Source of the DNA: Phycisphaerales bacterium
GTDB lineage: Bacteria > Planctomycetota > Phycisphaerae > Phycisphaerales > SM1A02
Assembly: GCA_022446965.1 (NCBI GenBank)
Contig: JAKVBV010000012.1
Location: 1 to 64,000 of the forward strand
Direction: 5' to 3'
Length of the DNA: 64,000 nt
This document shows positions 15,966 through 24,373 of the stretch, in pieces. The translations under genes and the position numbers were made by a program. Within the stretch, counting starts at the first letter, position 1. Each line of letters opens with the position of its first letter. The notes below the pieces were generated by a model, which saw only the letters and a program-made list of their open reading frames with translations, had not been told where the DNA came from and did no database searches.

Positions 15966-17197
15966 GTGGCGATGGCCTGTCTAGCGGTTTCGCCCAGCAG
16001 TTCAGCCTTGGTCGGATGCGCTGGTGTGCATGCAGCCAGGTCTTCGATCGTGGCGGCCAGTTCAACGGCGAGTGTGAATGCTTCGGCGTGTTCGGCGGCG
16101 TCGACGCCGATGGCACCAGCGCCATGCACGATGCCAGTGACCGGATCCCACGCGAGCATCGTGCGCCCTGTGGCTGCTTCGCCCCGCAACACCGCCTGAC
16201 CGCTGTGGCCCCAGGGCACAATGACGTGGGCGAGGCCATCTAGTGCGGGCGGGCCACACCAGGTGAGGCCCGGGATGGTCCAGGCGCACACGGGTTCGAC
16301 GGCAGGGTCGAAGGCGTCATGGCCTTCTAGGATCGTCGACGCCGCGACGGCGCCCATCCGCAGCGCGGCGCCGGCGCGAAGACTGCGTCCTGTGCAGCGG
16401 CCCGCCGCGAGGATGCGAGTGTCGGCGGTGCGCATCTGCTCGTCGACTTTGATCCATCCCTCGGCCGTGCAGGCGGCCTGTGTGCTGTGCAGATCGAGTG
16501 CCGAACAATCGGGCGAGCCGCCTGTGGCGTCGATCGTGAGATCGGCGTCGACCGGATCGGACGCGATCGTCAACTCACGTTGCAGGGTTCGCTTGAGGTG
16601 ACGAACAAGCGTATCGGGCACCTCCGGGAGCAGGGCGTCGCCGCATGCCAGGGTGACGGTGCACCCAGCCGCCGCCGCCATCGCTGCCAGTTCCATGGCA
16701 TCCGTTGAATTACCCAACACGCACACCGACCCCTTGAGGGAGGATGGATCCTGCAGCACATCGATCGCCGGCACGGTTGCATCGGACGATGCACGCCAGC
16801 CGCCCGTGCAGATGATGGCCCGCTTGAACCGCAGGCGGCCCACGGATTCGCCTGCCACCTGCACGGTGCGTCGATCGGCGAAGCGTGCGGTGCCCTTGAG
16901 CACACGTACACCTAGCGATCTGGCCGTGGCATCGAGGCCCTTGGCGAGCGTCGCCACGTGAGCAGCGGCCCGCTCGGTGGCGTGGTCCAGCGATGCGCCG
17001 GCGCTGCACAGTTCGTGCAGCAGCGTCTTGGACCCAATGCAGCCCGCGTGCAGGCAGGTGCCACCAAGATCACCGCGAGTGTCGACCACGATGGGTGATC
17101 GGCCACCGCGGGCGAGGGCAAATGCCGCGCTGTAGCCGGCCGGGCCGCCGCCAAGAATGACGACGTCCACATCCTCGGTGAATTCACCAACAACCAT
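15962..17197 (-). CDS. dihydrolipoamide dehydrogenase-like flavoprotein (E3)
   Basis: 411 residues, shorter than the usual 460-480 of lipoamide dehydrogenases. FAD-binding GGGPAGYSAA is at 16-25, the redox disulfide is in GGTCLHAGCIGSK, the second nucleotide site begins VCVLGNSTDAMELAAMAAAA, and the C-terminal AHPTKAE carries the His-Glu pair used as acid-base catalyst. Spacing in the NAD domain looks contracted, and the typical GxGxxG is altered to GNSTDA. It probably reoxidises the lipoyl domain of the adjacent E2. Start ATG at 17197, nine bases after the thioredoxin gene, indicates cotranscription. Confidence 0.8.
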   Translation of the reverse strand: MVVGEFTEDVDVVILGGGPAGYSAAFALARGGRSPIVVDTRGDLGGTCLHAGCIGSKTLLHELCSAGASLDHATERAAAHVATLAKGLDATARSLGVRVLKGTARFADRRTVQVAGESVGRLRFKRAIICTGGWRASSDATVPAIDVLQDPSSLKGSVCVLGNSTDAMELAAMAAAAGCTVTLACGDALLPEVPDTLVRHLKRTLQRELTIASDPVDADLTIDATGGSPDCSALDLHSTQAACTAEGWIKVDEQMRTADTRILAAGRCTGRSLRAGAALRMGAVAASTILEGHDAFDPAVEPVCAWTIPGLTWCGPPALDGLAHVIVPWGHSGQAVLRGEAATGRTMLAWDPVTGIVHGAGAIGVDAAEHAEAFTLAVELAATIEDLAACTPAHPTKAELLGETARQAIAT

Positions 17198-17206
17198 CGG
17201 TGTGAT

Positions 17207-18772
17207 TCAGCCCTTCGATACCTGATCGAGGTAGTGATTGAGTGTCGATTGGATCGACGACTTCATCGTTGGCGATGCGTGCTCCACAGCTTTGCGCTGC
17301 AGATCGATCGCTTTCTCGGTGTCGCCTCGTTCCCACCAGCATCGCGCCAGTGTGTCGATGATCTGGGCATCCTTGTGATCGGTGAGGGCGTCGGCTCGCT
17401 CGGCCCAGGCCGTGGCCTGTTCGAGATTGCGATGCACCGCCACCGGGTCGTCCACGGTCCACCAACTGATCGAGTTGAGGAACATGGCGTCGTCCCAGTT
17501 GATCTTGGCGATGCGGGCGCCGTAACCGCTGACGGCGTCGGCGGTCGTGGCGAACTGCAACATCGTGCGATACTTCAACTGTTGAGCAAGGGGTTGATCG
17601 GGGTACGCCTTCACCAGATCGTCGACTAGTGTCATGGCTCGCCCTCCGTCACCGTCGCGGGTGGCGGCGCTGATGGCTGTGGCAGCACGACGATGATCGG
17701 TGCTCCACGCTCGTTCACGTGCCTCTTGTTCGGCGTACTTCTGTCGGTCGAATGTGCCCGCGACGATCTGCTCCAGTGCGGAGTCCATGCGGCCGGGGTG
17801 ACCCATCCATTCAATCTTGCCCGTCTTGCCCACGATGAAGGCGCTGGGAATGCCGTTGCGTCCGGCGGGCCGCATCCAGGTGTCGCTCATCGTGCGATCG
17901 GCGTCGACAGCGATGGTGTAGTCCATCTTGTCACCTTGCTTCTCGACGAACTCGGTGACGGTGGACTGCCGGTTCTCTTGCGTTTCTTCCCGCTGCCAGA
18001 TGGCGGTGCCGACGATGGTCACACCCTTGTCCTTGTATTCCTTCTGCAGTTCGGTCAGGTGCGGGATGCCCACGATGCACGGTCCGCACCAGGTGGCCCA
18101 GAACTCCATGACGTAGATCTTGCCTTTCTCAAACCGATCGACGGGCTTGCCCTTGACCCAGGCGCCCACCTTGATCGGCGGGGCGGGATCACCCACCTTG
18201 AGCACCTTGGGGGCGTCAGGCTTCTTCTCCGGCGCAGGAGCCGCGGCGCCCGAGCCACCCATGGCCTTGGCCAGTGCGTCATCCATCCGTGCCGGGTGAC
18301 CGATCCACTCGATCTTGCCCGTCTTGCCGATGATGAATGCGGCGGGAATGCCATTGCGACCGGCAGCGGCCATCCATGTCTTGGCCATCGTGGAGTCGTC
18401 GTCGACCGCCACGGTGTAGTTCATTTTGTCGCCCTGCTTCTCGACGAAGTCCCGCACCTTGTTCTCACGGCCGGCTTGGGTGTTCTCCTGCTGCCAGACC
18501 GCCATGCCGATGACCGTGAGGCCGTCGTCCTTGTACTTGGCCTGCAGTTCGGTCAGATGGGGAATGCCACGAATGCACGGTCCGCACCATGTGGCCCAGA
18601 ACTCCATCACATACACCCGGCCCGATTCAAATTCGGTCACCGGCGAGCCCTTGATCCAGGTGCCCGCGGCGATGGCCGGAGCATCGTCGCCAACCTTGAG
18701 TGTGGCTTGAGCTGTGGCGGTGGAGGCCACGGCGAGGGTGGCGACGGTGACGATGGATGCGAACAGATTCAT
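17207..18772 (-). CDS. secreted tandem TlpA/thioredoxin-like protein
   Basis: 521 residues with a signal peptide (MNLFASIVTVATLAVASTA). Two TlpA-like thioredoxin domains follow, at about 25-170 and 190-340, each with EFWATWCGPC and a GIP cis-Pro loop (RNGIPAAFIIGKTG, RNGIPSAFIVGKTG). The domains are roughly two-thirds identical, so they arose by a recent duplication. The last 170 residues are helical and TPR-like (AEQEARERAW, TWAERADALTDHKDAQIIDT). It should act as a thiol-disulfide oxidoreductase in the periplasm. I use the ATG at 18772 with GGAG eight bases before it; a GTG at 18781 is possible. It sits inside the dehydrogenase operon between E2 and E3 for no obvious reason. Confidence 0.85.
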   Translation of the reverse strand: MNLFASIVTVATLAVASTATAQATLKVGDDAPAIAAGTWIKGSPVTEFESGRVYVMEFWATWCGPCIRGIPHLTELQAKYKDDGLTVIGMAVWQQENTQAGRENKVRDFVEKQGDKMNYTVAVDDDSTMAKTWMAAAGRNGIPAAFIIGKTGKIEWIGHPARMDDALAKAMGGSGAAAPAPEKKPDAPKVLKVGDPAPPIKVGAWVKGKPVDRFEKGKIYVMEFWATWCGPCIVGIPHLTELQKEYKDKGVTIVGTAIWQREETQENRQSTVTEFVEKQGDKMDYTIAVDADRTMSDTWMRPAGRNGIPSAFIVGKTGKIEWMGHPGRMDSALEQIVAGTFDRQKYAEQEARERAWSTDHRRAATAISAATRDGDGGRAMTLVDDLVKAYPDQPLAQQLKYRTMLQFATTADAVSGYGARIAKINWDDAMFLNSISWWTVDDPVAVHRNLEQATAWAERADALTDHKDAQIIDTLARCWWERGDTEKAIDLQRKAVEHASPTMKSSIQSTLNHYLDQVSKG

Positions 18773-18848
18773 CAGAGGCACTCCTTCACCATGCCGGGGA
18801 TGGCACGGGATCGCGACGATACCACCATCGAGAGTGCGGTGTGACGCT

Positions 18849-20165
18849 TCAGAGCGCGAATCGCATGGGGTGCTCGAGATCGTCCATCACGTGCTCGATG
18901 AACGGGATTTCGCGTCCCCCGTCGACCAATCGATGATCCATCGAGTGGCTCAACGGCAGGATGAGACGCGGCTCGATGGCGTCGCCCACCACCCATGGCA
19001 TCTTGCGAGCTCGGCCCACGGCGAGACATGCCACCTGGCCGGGCGTGATGATAGGCGTGCTGTAGCGAGTGCGTCCCATCGCGCCAGCATTGGAGATCGT
19101 GTACGTGCCACCGCGGGTGTCTTCGATGCTGAACGACCCGGCCCGTGCATTGTGCGTGATGGCAGCGAGATGATCTGCGATGTGGCCCACGCCCATCGTG
19201 TGGGCGTCGCGGATCACTGGCGCGACCAGGCCGCGCGGCGTTTCGATGCCGATGCCGATGTTCACGTAGCGGTGGTAGACCACGCTCTGTGTGGTCCAGT
19301 CGATCGTGGCATTCAGAATGGGGTGCTTCACCAGGGCGCGGCACACGGCGCGAATCACGAAGGCCAGCGTGGTGATGCGGCGTTCAGGCGCCGATGGGTC
19401 GGTGAATTCTCGCCGCATGGCTTCGAGCTGCGTGATGTCGGCATCGTTGCAGTCGGTGACATGCGGGATCGTGGCCCACGCTTCGCTCATCACTCGGGCG
19501 ATGGTCTTGCGGGCCTGCGTGAGATCGCTGCGAACAATGGCTCCGTACTCATTGGTGTCTTCCACGCCGTCCAGTTCGGCGCGGAGTGGCGCTGGTGTCA
19601 CCGCGGTCGTGGCCAGTTGCGTTGGTGCCGCTGGCGGTGGTGCAGGTGCTGCCGGTGCGACAGGCGCGGCTTGCGGTGTCGGCGTGGGCGTTGGCTGTTG
19701 CGCCGCGGCCAAGACGTCGGCACGTATAAGTCGGCCGCCCGGGCCTGATCCGGAGACGATCGACAAATCCACGCCATGTTCGCGAGCCAGTCGTCGCACA
19801 CTGGGCGATGCTGGGGTGCGACGGCCGGGTGTCGCCGGAGCGTGAGGTGCTGCTGGTGTTCGTGCCGGTTCCACATCAGGTGTGGGCGTCGTCACCGATG
19901 CGGCTTCTGCCGTGGCCTGCCCGTCACCTGCGATGGTCACCATCACATTGCCCACGAAGACGAGGTCCTTTTCGGCCACATGCCACTTGGCGATCGTGCC
20001 GGTGCGGGGGCAGGGAATCTCCACCGCCGCTTTGTCGGTTTCGACTTCCATCAACGGCGAGTCTTCGTTGATGGCGGCGCCTTCGGCAGCGAACAGCCGC
20101 AGTACACGGCCTTCGTGCACACCTTCACCCAGGTCAGGCAGCTTGAATTCAAAGGTGCTGGCCAT
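18849..20165 (-). CDS. 2-oxoacid dehydrogenase E2 acyltransferase
   Basis: 438 residues with the full E2 layout: lipoyl domain (1-80) with the lipoylated Lys in VETDKAAVEI, an Ala/Pro linker, the peripheral subunit-binding domain (about 113-150, SPSVRRLAREHGVDLSIVSG), a second Ala/Pro/Thr-rich linker, and the catalytic domain ending with LSHSMDHRLVDGG, which contains the HxxxDG active site. Only one lipoyl domain is present, as in branched-chain complexes. It transfers an acyl group to CoA. The ATG at 20165 lies directly after the E1beta stop. Confidence 0.9.
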   Translation of the reverse strand: MASTFEFKLPDLGEGVHEGRVLRLFAAEGAAINEDSPLMEVETDKAAVEIPCPRTGTIAKWHVAEKDLVFVGNVMVTIAGDGQATAEAASVTTPTPDVEPARTPAAPHAPATPGRRTPASPSVRRLAREHGVDLSIVSGSGPGGRLIRADVLAAAQQPTPTPTPQAAPVAPAAPAPPPAAPTQLATTAVTPAPLRAELDGVEDTNEYGAIVRSDLTQARKTIARVMSEAWATIPHVTDCNDADITQLEAMRREFTDPSAPERRITTLAFVIRAVCRALVKHPILNATIDWTTQSVVYHRYVNIGIGIETPRGLVAPVIRDAHTMGVGHIADHLAAITHNARAGSFSIEDTRGGTYTISNAGAMGRTRYSTPIITPGQVACLAVGRARKMPWVVGDAIEPRLILPLSHSMDHRLVDGGREIPFIEHVMDDLEHPMRFAL

Positions 20166-20167
20166 GG

Positions 20168-21154
20168 TCAATCCCAGGTCATCGCGTCGCGAACTGCTTC
20201 GATGATGTCGTCCGCCTCGGGCAGCGCATGCTGCTCGACTTGGAAGTAGGGGAAGGGCACGTCAAAGCCGGTGATGCGTCGCACGGGGGCAACGAGATGT
20301 TCGAAGGCATCTTCGGTGACGCGGGCAGCCACTTCGGCGCCCACGCCACAGGTACGGTGTCCTTCGTGCACGATGATGCAGCGGCCGGTGCGACGCACCG
20401 ATTCGGTAACCGTGTCGGTATCCATGGGCGATACGGTGAGCAGGTCGATGCACTCGGCGTCGATGCCGTGTTCGTCTGCGAGGTCTTCGGCGGCTTCCTT
20501 CACAGGACGAACCATCGCGCCGTAGGTGACCAGCGTGACATCGGAACCGGTGCGGAAGACTTCGGCCTGGCCCAGTTCGATCGTCTCCGGAGTGTCGGGC
20601 ACTTCCTCGCGGAAGGCGCGATACACGGCCTTGGGCTCGTAGAAGATCACTGGATCGTCGCACTCGATGGCGGCGCGAAGCAGGGCACGAGCGTTTCGTG
20701 GGCCCGACGGGATCACGCACTTGAGGCCGGGCGTGTGTACCCAGTACGCCTCTCGTGATTCGCTGTGGTGTTCCACGGCTCGAATGCCGCCACCGAAGGG
20801 CGTGCGCATCACCATCGACACGGTGTAGCGGCCCTGAGTGCGGTTGTGCAGGCGGGCCATATTTTGTTCTATCTGATCGAACGCTTGCATCGTGAATCCG
20901 GAGAACTGAATCTCGGCGACCGGACGCATGCCGTGCACTGCCATGCCCACGGCAGTGCCGATGATGCCGCACTCTGCCAGAGGCGTATCCATCACACGAT
21001 CAGTGCCGTGTGTGGACTGCAGGTCCTTGGTGACACGAAACACGCCGCCGTTGACACCGATGTCCTGCCCCATCAGGCACACACGTTCGTCTTCTCGGAG
21101 TGCTTCATCGAGGGCCTTGTTGAGCGCCTCGACCATGGTGAGCTGGGCCATCAC
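20168..21154 (-). CDS. 2-oxoacid dehydrogenase E1 component, beta subunit
   Basis: 328 residues, the usual length. The transketolase-type pyrimidine-binding domain (begins TMVEALNKALDEALREDERV, with GQDIGVNGGVFRVT) and the C-terminal transketolase domain (VTLVTYGAMV, IVHEGHRTCGVGAEVAARV) are intact. With E1alpha it carries out thiamine-diphosphate-dependent decarboxylation of a 2-oxo acid. It overlaps the E1alpha stop by 4 bases. The sequence style fits both branched-chain and pyruvate dehydrogenases of the heterotetrameric type. Confidence 0.9.
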   Translation of the reverse strand: MMAQLTMVEALNKALDEALREDERVCLMGQDIGVNGGVFRVTKDLQSTHGTDRVMDTPLAECGIIGTAVGMAVHGMRPVAEIQFSGFTMQAFDQIEQNMARLHNRTQGRYTVSMVMRTPFGGGIRAVEHHSESREAYWVHTPGLKCVIPSGPRNARALLRAAIECDDPVIFYEPKAVYRAFREEVPDTPETIELGQAEVFRTGSDVTLVTYGAMVRPVKEAAEDLADEHGIDAECIDLLTVSPMDTDTVTESVRRTGRCIIVHEGHRTCGVGAEVAARVTEDAFEHLVAPVRRITGFDVPFPYFQVEQHALPEADDIIEAVRDAMTWD

Positions 21155-22329
21155 TCCACCCCCTTGCGATCGAGCCGCTTGAAGTACTCGGCCTTCTGGC
21201 GTTCGAGGGTGACAGTGGTGTCGACGTAGAGATAGTCGAAGATCTCACGCGGCTTGGCTTCAGCGCTCTCACGGAAGGCGTCGCGGGCGGCGAGCACTTG
21301 GGCTTCGCAATCGGCCTTGATGCGATCGCACGCGGCGCCGTCGAGCAGGCCACGTCGCTTGAGCCAGGCTTCGAAACGACGGATGGGGCAGCGATCCTGC
21401 CACGGGTCGACCAGGGCCTCATCGCGATACACCGTGGGGTCGTCCGCCGTGGTGTGCAGACTCATGCGGTAGGTGACGGCTTCGATCAGTGTGGGGCCTT
21501 CGCCATTGCGGGCTCGATCAGCGGCATCACGAGTGGCCACCATCATGGCGAGGATGTCGTTGCCGTCCACGCGAATGCTCGGCACGCCGTACCCCATACC
21601 GCGAATCGCCAGTGATTCCACTCGCGTCTGCTTGGTGAGCGGTGTGGAGATCGCCCACCCGTTGTTCTCGCACACGAAGATCACCGGTGCGTTGTCGACG
21701 GCGGCAAAGTTGAGGCTCTCTGCCACGGCACCTTGTGAGAACGCGCCGTCGCCGAAGTTCACCACCACGCAGTTGGCTTCCTTGCGTCGTCGCATGGCCA
21801 TGGCTGTGCCCACGGCCGGTGGGACCTGAGCGCCGATCACGATGGAGAAGGGGTAGTCGTTGACATCGGGTGGGGGCACGAAGCCCTCGTGGTACCCCGC
21901 CCACAACTTCATGAGCCGTTCCATTGACCAGCCCCGCCAGATCTGGGCGCCGAAGGATCGGTACGACGGGGCGAACCAGTCATCCTTGGTGAGCGGCCAC
22001 ACCTGGCCGATCATGCAGGCTTCCTGGCCGATGTTGGGTGCAAACGTGCCCATCTCGCCCTGTCGCTGCATGGTGAGCATGCGGCTGTCGAACGCCCGGC
22101 TGAGCACCATGGCTCGGTGCACATCGAGCAGTTGTTCGTCAGTGAAGCCCGGGTCCATGCCCTGCTCCACATTGCCGTGCTCGTCGAGGATCTGCAGACA
22201 CTCGATACGGCCCGGATCAATGGCGCGTGTGCTGAACGCACTGGCGTGCGGCGGGGGTGTTACCTCGCCGGACTCGTGCGATGACCGCCGTTCGATTGGC
22301 GGGGTGTGGGCATGTGGATCAATGGACAT
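21151..22329 (-). CDS. 2-oxoacid dehydrogenase E1 component, alpha subunit
   Basis: 392 residues. The thiamine-diphosphate motif runs from FGDGAFSQG to FVCENNGWAIST, preceded by the substrate-binding YRSFG and FAPNIGQEA. The phosphorylation-loop region YRMSLHTTADDP is of the branched-chain/pyruvate type. An N-terminal extension of about 40 residues (His, Pro and Ser rich) precedes the domain. The substrate is not determinable from sequence; position next to paaDCBAJ suggests an aryl- or branched-chain 2-oxo acid. TACAAT lies 9 bases before the ATG at 22329 and GGGGGG in between. Confidence 0.9.
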   Translation of the reverse strand: MSIDPHAHTPPIERRSSHESGEVTPPPHASAFSTRAIDPGRIECLQILDEHGNVEQGMDPGFTDEQLLDVHRAMVLSRAFDSRMLTMQRQGEMGTFAPNIGQEACMIGQVWPLTKDDWFAPSYRSFGAQIWRGWSMERLMKLWAGYHEGFVPPPDVNDYPFSIVIGAQVPPAVGTAMAMRRRKEANCVVVNFGDGAFSQGAVAESLNFAAVDNAPVIFVCENNGWAISTPLTKQTRVESLAIRGMGYGVPSIRVDGNDILAMMVATRDAADRARNGEGPTLIEAVTYRMSLHTTADDPTVYRDEALVDPWQDRCPIRRFEAWLKRRGLLDGAACDRIKADCEAQVLAARDAFRESAEAKPREIFDYLYVDTTVTLERQKAEYFKRLDRKGVE

Positions 22330-22338
22330 GGACCCCCC

Positions 22339-22344
22339 ATTGTA
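22339..22344 (-). promoter_or_regulatory. TANNNT box before E1alpha
   Basis: TACAAT on the minus strand exactly 9 bases before the E1alpha ATG, giving a near-leaderless transcript for the E1-E2-E3 operon separate from paa. Confidence 0.45.
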
Positions 22345-22384
22345 ACGGAGAGCTCATGGTGTTCCGGAGTGCAATTTGGGGGCT

Positions 22385-22567
22385 TCAGAAGCAACTTCCC
22401 CAGCCGGTGAGCAGGGTGACCAGATCGTGGACGTCGACATCGCCATCGCCATCAACATCAACATCGCCGGGGCAGTCGCCAGGCATGCCAGGGCACAGCG
22501 TCCAGTCGGTGAGCAGCAGGAGAAGATCGTCGGCGTCGGTCACGACGTCCATGGAGGTGTCTGACAC
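22385..22567 (-). pseudogene. C-terminal remnant of a dockerin-like secreted protein
   Basis: The frame encodes 60 residues made of two dockerin-like calcium repeats: TDADDLLLLLTDW and then CPGDVDVDGDGDVDVHDLVT, ending LLTGWGSCF and a stop. This is the standard C-terminal module of secreted Phycisphaerae proteins, but no signal peptide or body precedes it. The open frame begins inside the palindrome GGTGTCAGACACC that follows the paaD stop, so the 5' part seems to have been cut off there. I regard it as a relic, not a working gene; it has no Shine-Dalgarno. Confidence 0.7.
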
Positions 22568-22568
22568 C
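22556..22568. repeat. GGTGTCTGACACC palindromic repeat
   Basis: A 13-base palindrome three bases after the paaD stop, followed on the + strand by TTT, exactly at the 5' edge of the dockerin remnant. Same pattern as at 780 and, with G for T at position 3, as at 47901, 56619 and 59499. Confidence 0.65.
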
Positions 22569-22571
22569 TTT

Positions 22572-23069
22572 CTAAGACACGGGCTTCATGTGCTCGAACT
22601 GATTGCGACAGTCCTCACACATGTGGATCTGACGGCACCGGGTGGGGCCGTAGGGGCTGTCCAGACGGGTGTTCGCCGAGCCGCAGTAGGGACACGGCAC
22701 CGCCGACGTGGTCAGCGACACGGTGGCATCGCCCCCGGCGGCGCCACAGCAGGCCGCTGGTGTGGTCACGCCATGGGCGTGCAGTCGTTCGCGACCAGCA
22801 CTGGTGATGCGGTCGGGTGTCCATGCAGGTTCGTACTGCCAGGCCACGGTGCAGGTGTCGACACCATCCATGGCCGCTACGGTGCGGCGGACGTCGTCTT
22901 CGATCATCTGCAGGGCTGGGCACCCCGTGAAGGTGGGCAGCAAAACGATGTGCGCTACGCCCGATTCGATGCCGATCGACTCGACCAGTCCCAGCTGAAC
23001 AATGCTGCAGGGCAGCTCAGGGTCGTCGATGCCGTCCAGCACCGTGCGGACGTCCTCGATGCTCACCAT
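22572..23069 (-). CDS. paaD: phenylacetate degradation protein PaaD
   Basis: 165 residues. The N-terminal 100 residues are a DUF59/MIP18-type domain (DDPELPCSIVQLGLV, TFTGCPALQMIEDDV), and the C-terminus is a zinc ribbon with CPYCGS and MCEDCRNQF, the classic PaaD arrangement. PaaD is thought to help mature the metal centres of the PaaABCE epoxidase. The ATG at 23069 lies 7 bases inside the end of paaC; the longer upstream frame only shadows paaC. Last recognisable paa gene of the J-A-B-C-D run. Confidence 0.9.
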   Translation of the reverse strand: MVSIEDVRTVLDGIDDPELPCSIVQLGLVESIGIESGVAHIVLLPTFTGCPALQMIEDDVRRTVAAMDGVDTCTVAWQYEPAWTPDRITSAGRERLHAHGVTTPAACCGAAGGDATVSLTTSAVPCPYCGSANTRLDSPYGPTRCRQIHMCEDCRNQFEHMKPVS

Positions 23070-23755
23070 GCGGCGGTGGGATCCTCGGCCCACACCTGTG
23101 TCATCTCCGCGTGTTGCTCGACGAAGTGATCGGCATGAGCGCCGCGGCGTCCGCCGTGCACGGATTCGTCCGGGAGGTCCGTGTGCATGGTGAGGCCGGC
23201 ATCGGCAATTGGCGACGCAATCGCCGCGCACCATCGAGCATGGCGATCAGCACGGTTGTCGATCGCTTCGAACAGCATCCCCGCGTGGGGCGCGAGTGTG
23301 TCGAATGCGTGTTGCATGCGACCCTTGGCATCGTCGCCACCGCGGCCAAGTCGGCGAATCCACGCATCGAGATGTTCGGTCTGCAGTCGCTGTTCGATGA
23401 GCAGTCGTGATGCACGCTCAGGGATGTCGCCTTCGCCCTTTGCGAGATCCTCCAGCACGATGGTGGCGAAGTGCGCACAGATAAAGCGACGCACGGTGGC
23501 CATCGCCCAATCAAGTTCATCTGGCACGGTGACGAGATCGCAGCAGCGATAGTCCGCAGCGGCACGTCCGAAGGCCAGCGCATCGGGGTCTTCGCCGAGG
23601 GCTTCGTACAACACCGTGGCATGGCTCAGATCATCCTGGGCCATCGCCGAGGAGGCGATGTCTTCTTCCAGGATCGGGCCGAGGCCGGTCCAGTCACTCT
23701 GCGTGTGACCGAGCATCAGTTTGTCGTCGGCGAGCGCCAGCACGTCATTGGACAT
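23063..23755 (-). CDS. paaC: phenylacetyl-CoA epoxidase structural subunit PaaC
   Basis: 230 residues, all-helical ferritin-like. It starts MSNDVLALADDKLMLGHTQS and contains MAQDDLSHATVLYEAL, as in the PaaC subunit that lacks a functional di-iron site and scaffolds PaaA in the epoxidase core. The start lies 3 bases after the paaB stop, so translation is coupled. Confidence 0.9.
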   Translation of the reverse strand: MSNDVLALADDKLMLGHTQSDWTGLGPILEEDIASSAMAQDDLSHATVLYEALGEDPDALAFGRAAADYRCCDLVTVPDELDWAMATVRRFICAHFATIVLEDLAKGEGDIPERASRLLIEQRLQTEHLDAWIRRLGRGGDDAKGRMQHAFDTLAPHAGMLFEAIDNRADRHARWCAAIASPIADAGLTMHTDLPDESVHGGRRGAHADHFVEQHAEMTQVWAEDPTAAW

Positions 23756-23758
23756 GGC

Positions 23759-24367
23759 TCAGAAGTGCTCCTTGATGTCGCCGCGGCGATACCGCTCGAG
23801 ATCTTCGTCACTGCGGAAGTTCGACCACTTGGAGCGGACACCCTTGCTGTATCCGCGGGCGAACTTGTAGGTCATGTCGTGGTCGCGCCACAACGGCACA
23901 TCGTCAGGATGCACTTCGGTGCAGTCAGCCGTACGGACGACGCGAATGTTGGTGATCCTGCCATCAGCATGAATCGCACGGGCCCGTGCCAGGGCAGTGT
24001 CGGCATCCGGGGCCCGCACCACACCCGCTTCGATGTGAATCATGCCGCGGCGCCGCTGCGTGAACACGATCCACGATTCGCCGTCATCGCCGGTGGCGTC
24101 GCCACCTTCGATCGGATCGATGCCGTACTCGCAATCGTGCAAAGCATCGTGTGGGTGAATGAGGATCCCCGTGCAGGCTTCGTCCAGGCCGTAGTGCTCG
24201 CGGGCATACTGCATCGCGAGCTCGACATCGACGGCGTCGAGATAGCCCGCCCATCGGGCCGGGCCGTCCCTCTTCTTGCGGGTGTACACCACCCAGTGGG
24301 TGTCGTCGGGCTTGCCTGTGGGCAGCTCGTCGGCGAACTCGTAAGTCTGTTGACGTCGCTTGGACAT
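23759..24367 (-). CDS. paaB: tandem PaaB-like subunit of phenylacetyl-CoA epoxidase
   Basis: 202 residues, about twice the length of E. coli PaaB (95). Two PaaB-like units can be seen: THWVVYTRKKRDGPARWAGY with DVELAMQYAREHYG, and ESWIVFTQRRRGMIHIEAG with DADTALARARAIHA. The C-terminal part adds TEVHPDDVPLWRDHDMTYKF and a basic tail. PaaB bridges PaaAC heterodimers in the E. coli epoxidase; an in-line duplication could replace a PaaB dimer. Six bases separate it from paaA. I am confident of the family; the functional effect of duplication is inference. Confidence 0.85.
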   Translation of the reverse strand: MSKRRQQTYEFADELPTGKPDDTHWVVYTRKKRDGPARWAGYLDAVDVELAMQYAREHYGLDEACTGILIHPHDALHDCEYGIDPIEGGDATGDDGESWIVFTQRRRGMIHIEAGVVRAPDADTALARARAIHADGRITNIRVVRTADCTEVHPDDVPLWRDHDMTYKFARGYSKGVRSKWSNFRSDEDLERYRRGDIKEHF

Positions 24368-24373
24368 TGGGGA

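Noticed and set aside
17693-18844. 383-codon open frame antisense to the double thioredoxin gene
   Set aside because: Its internal repeat merely mirrors the duplicated thioredoxin domains.
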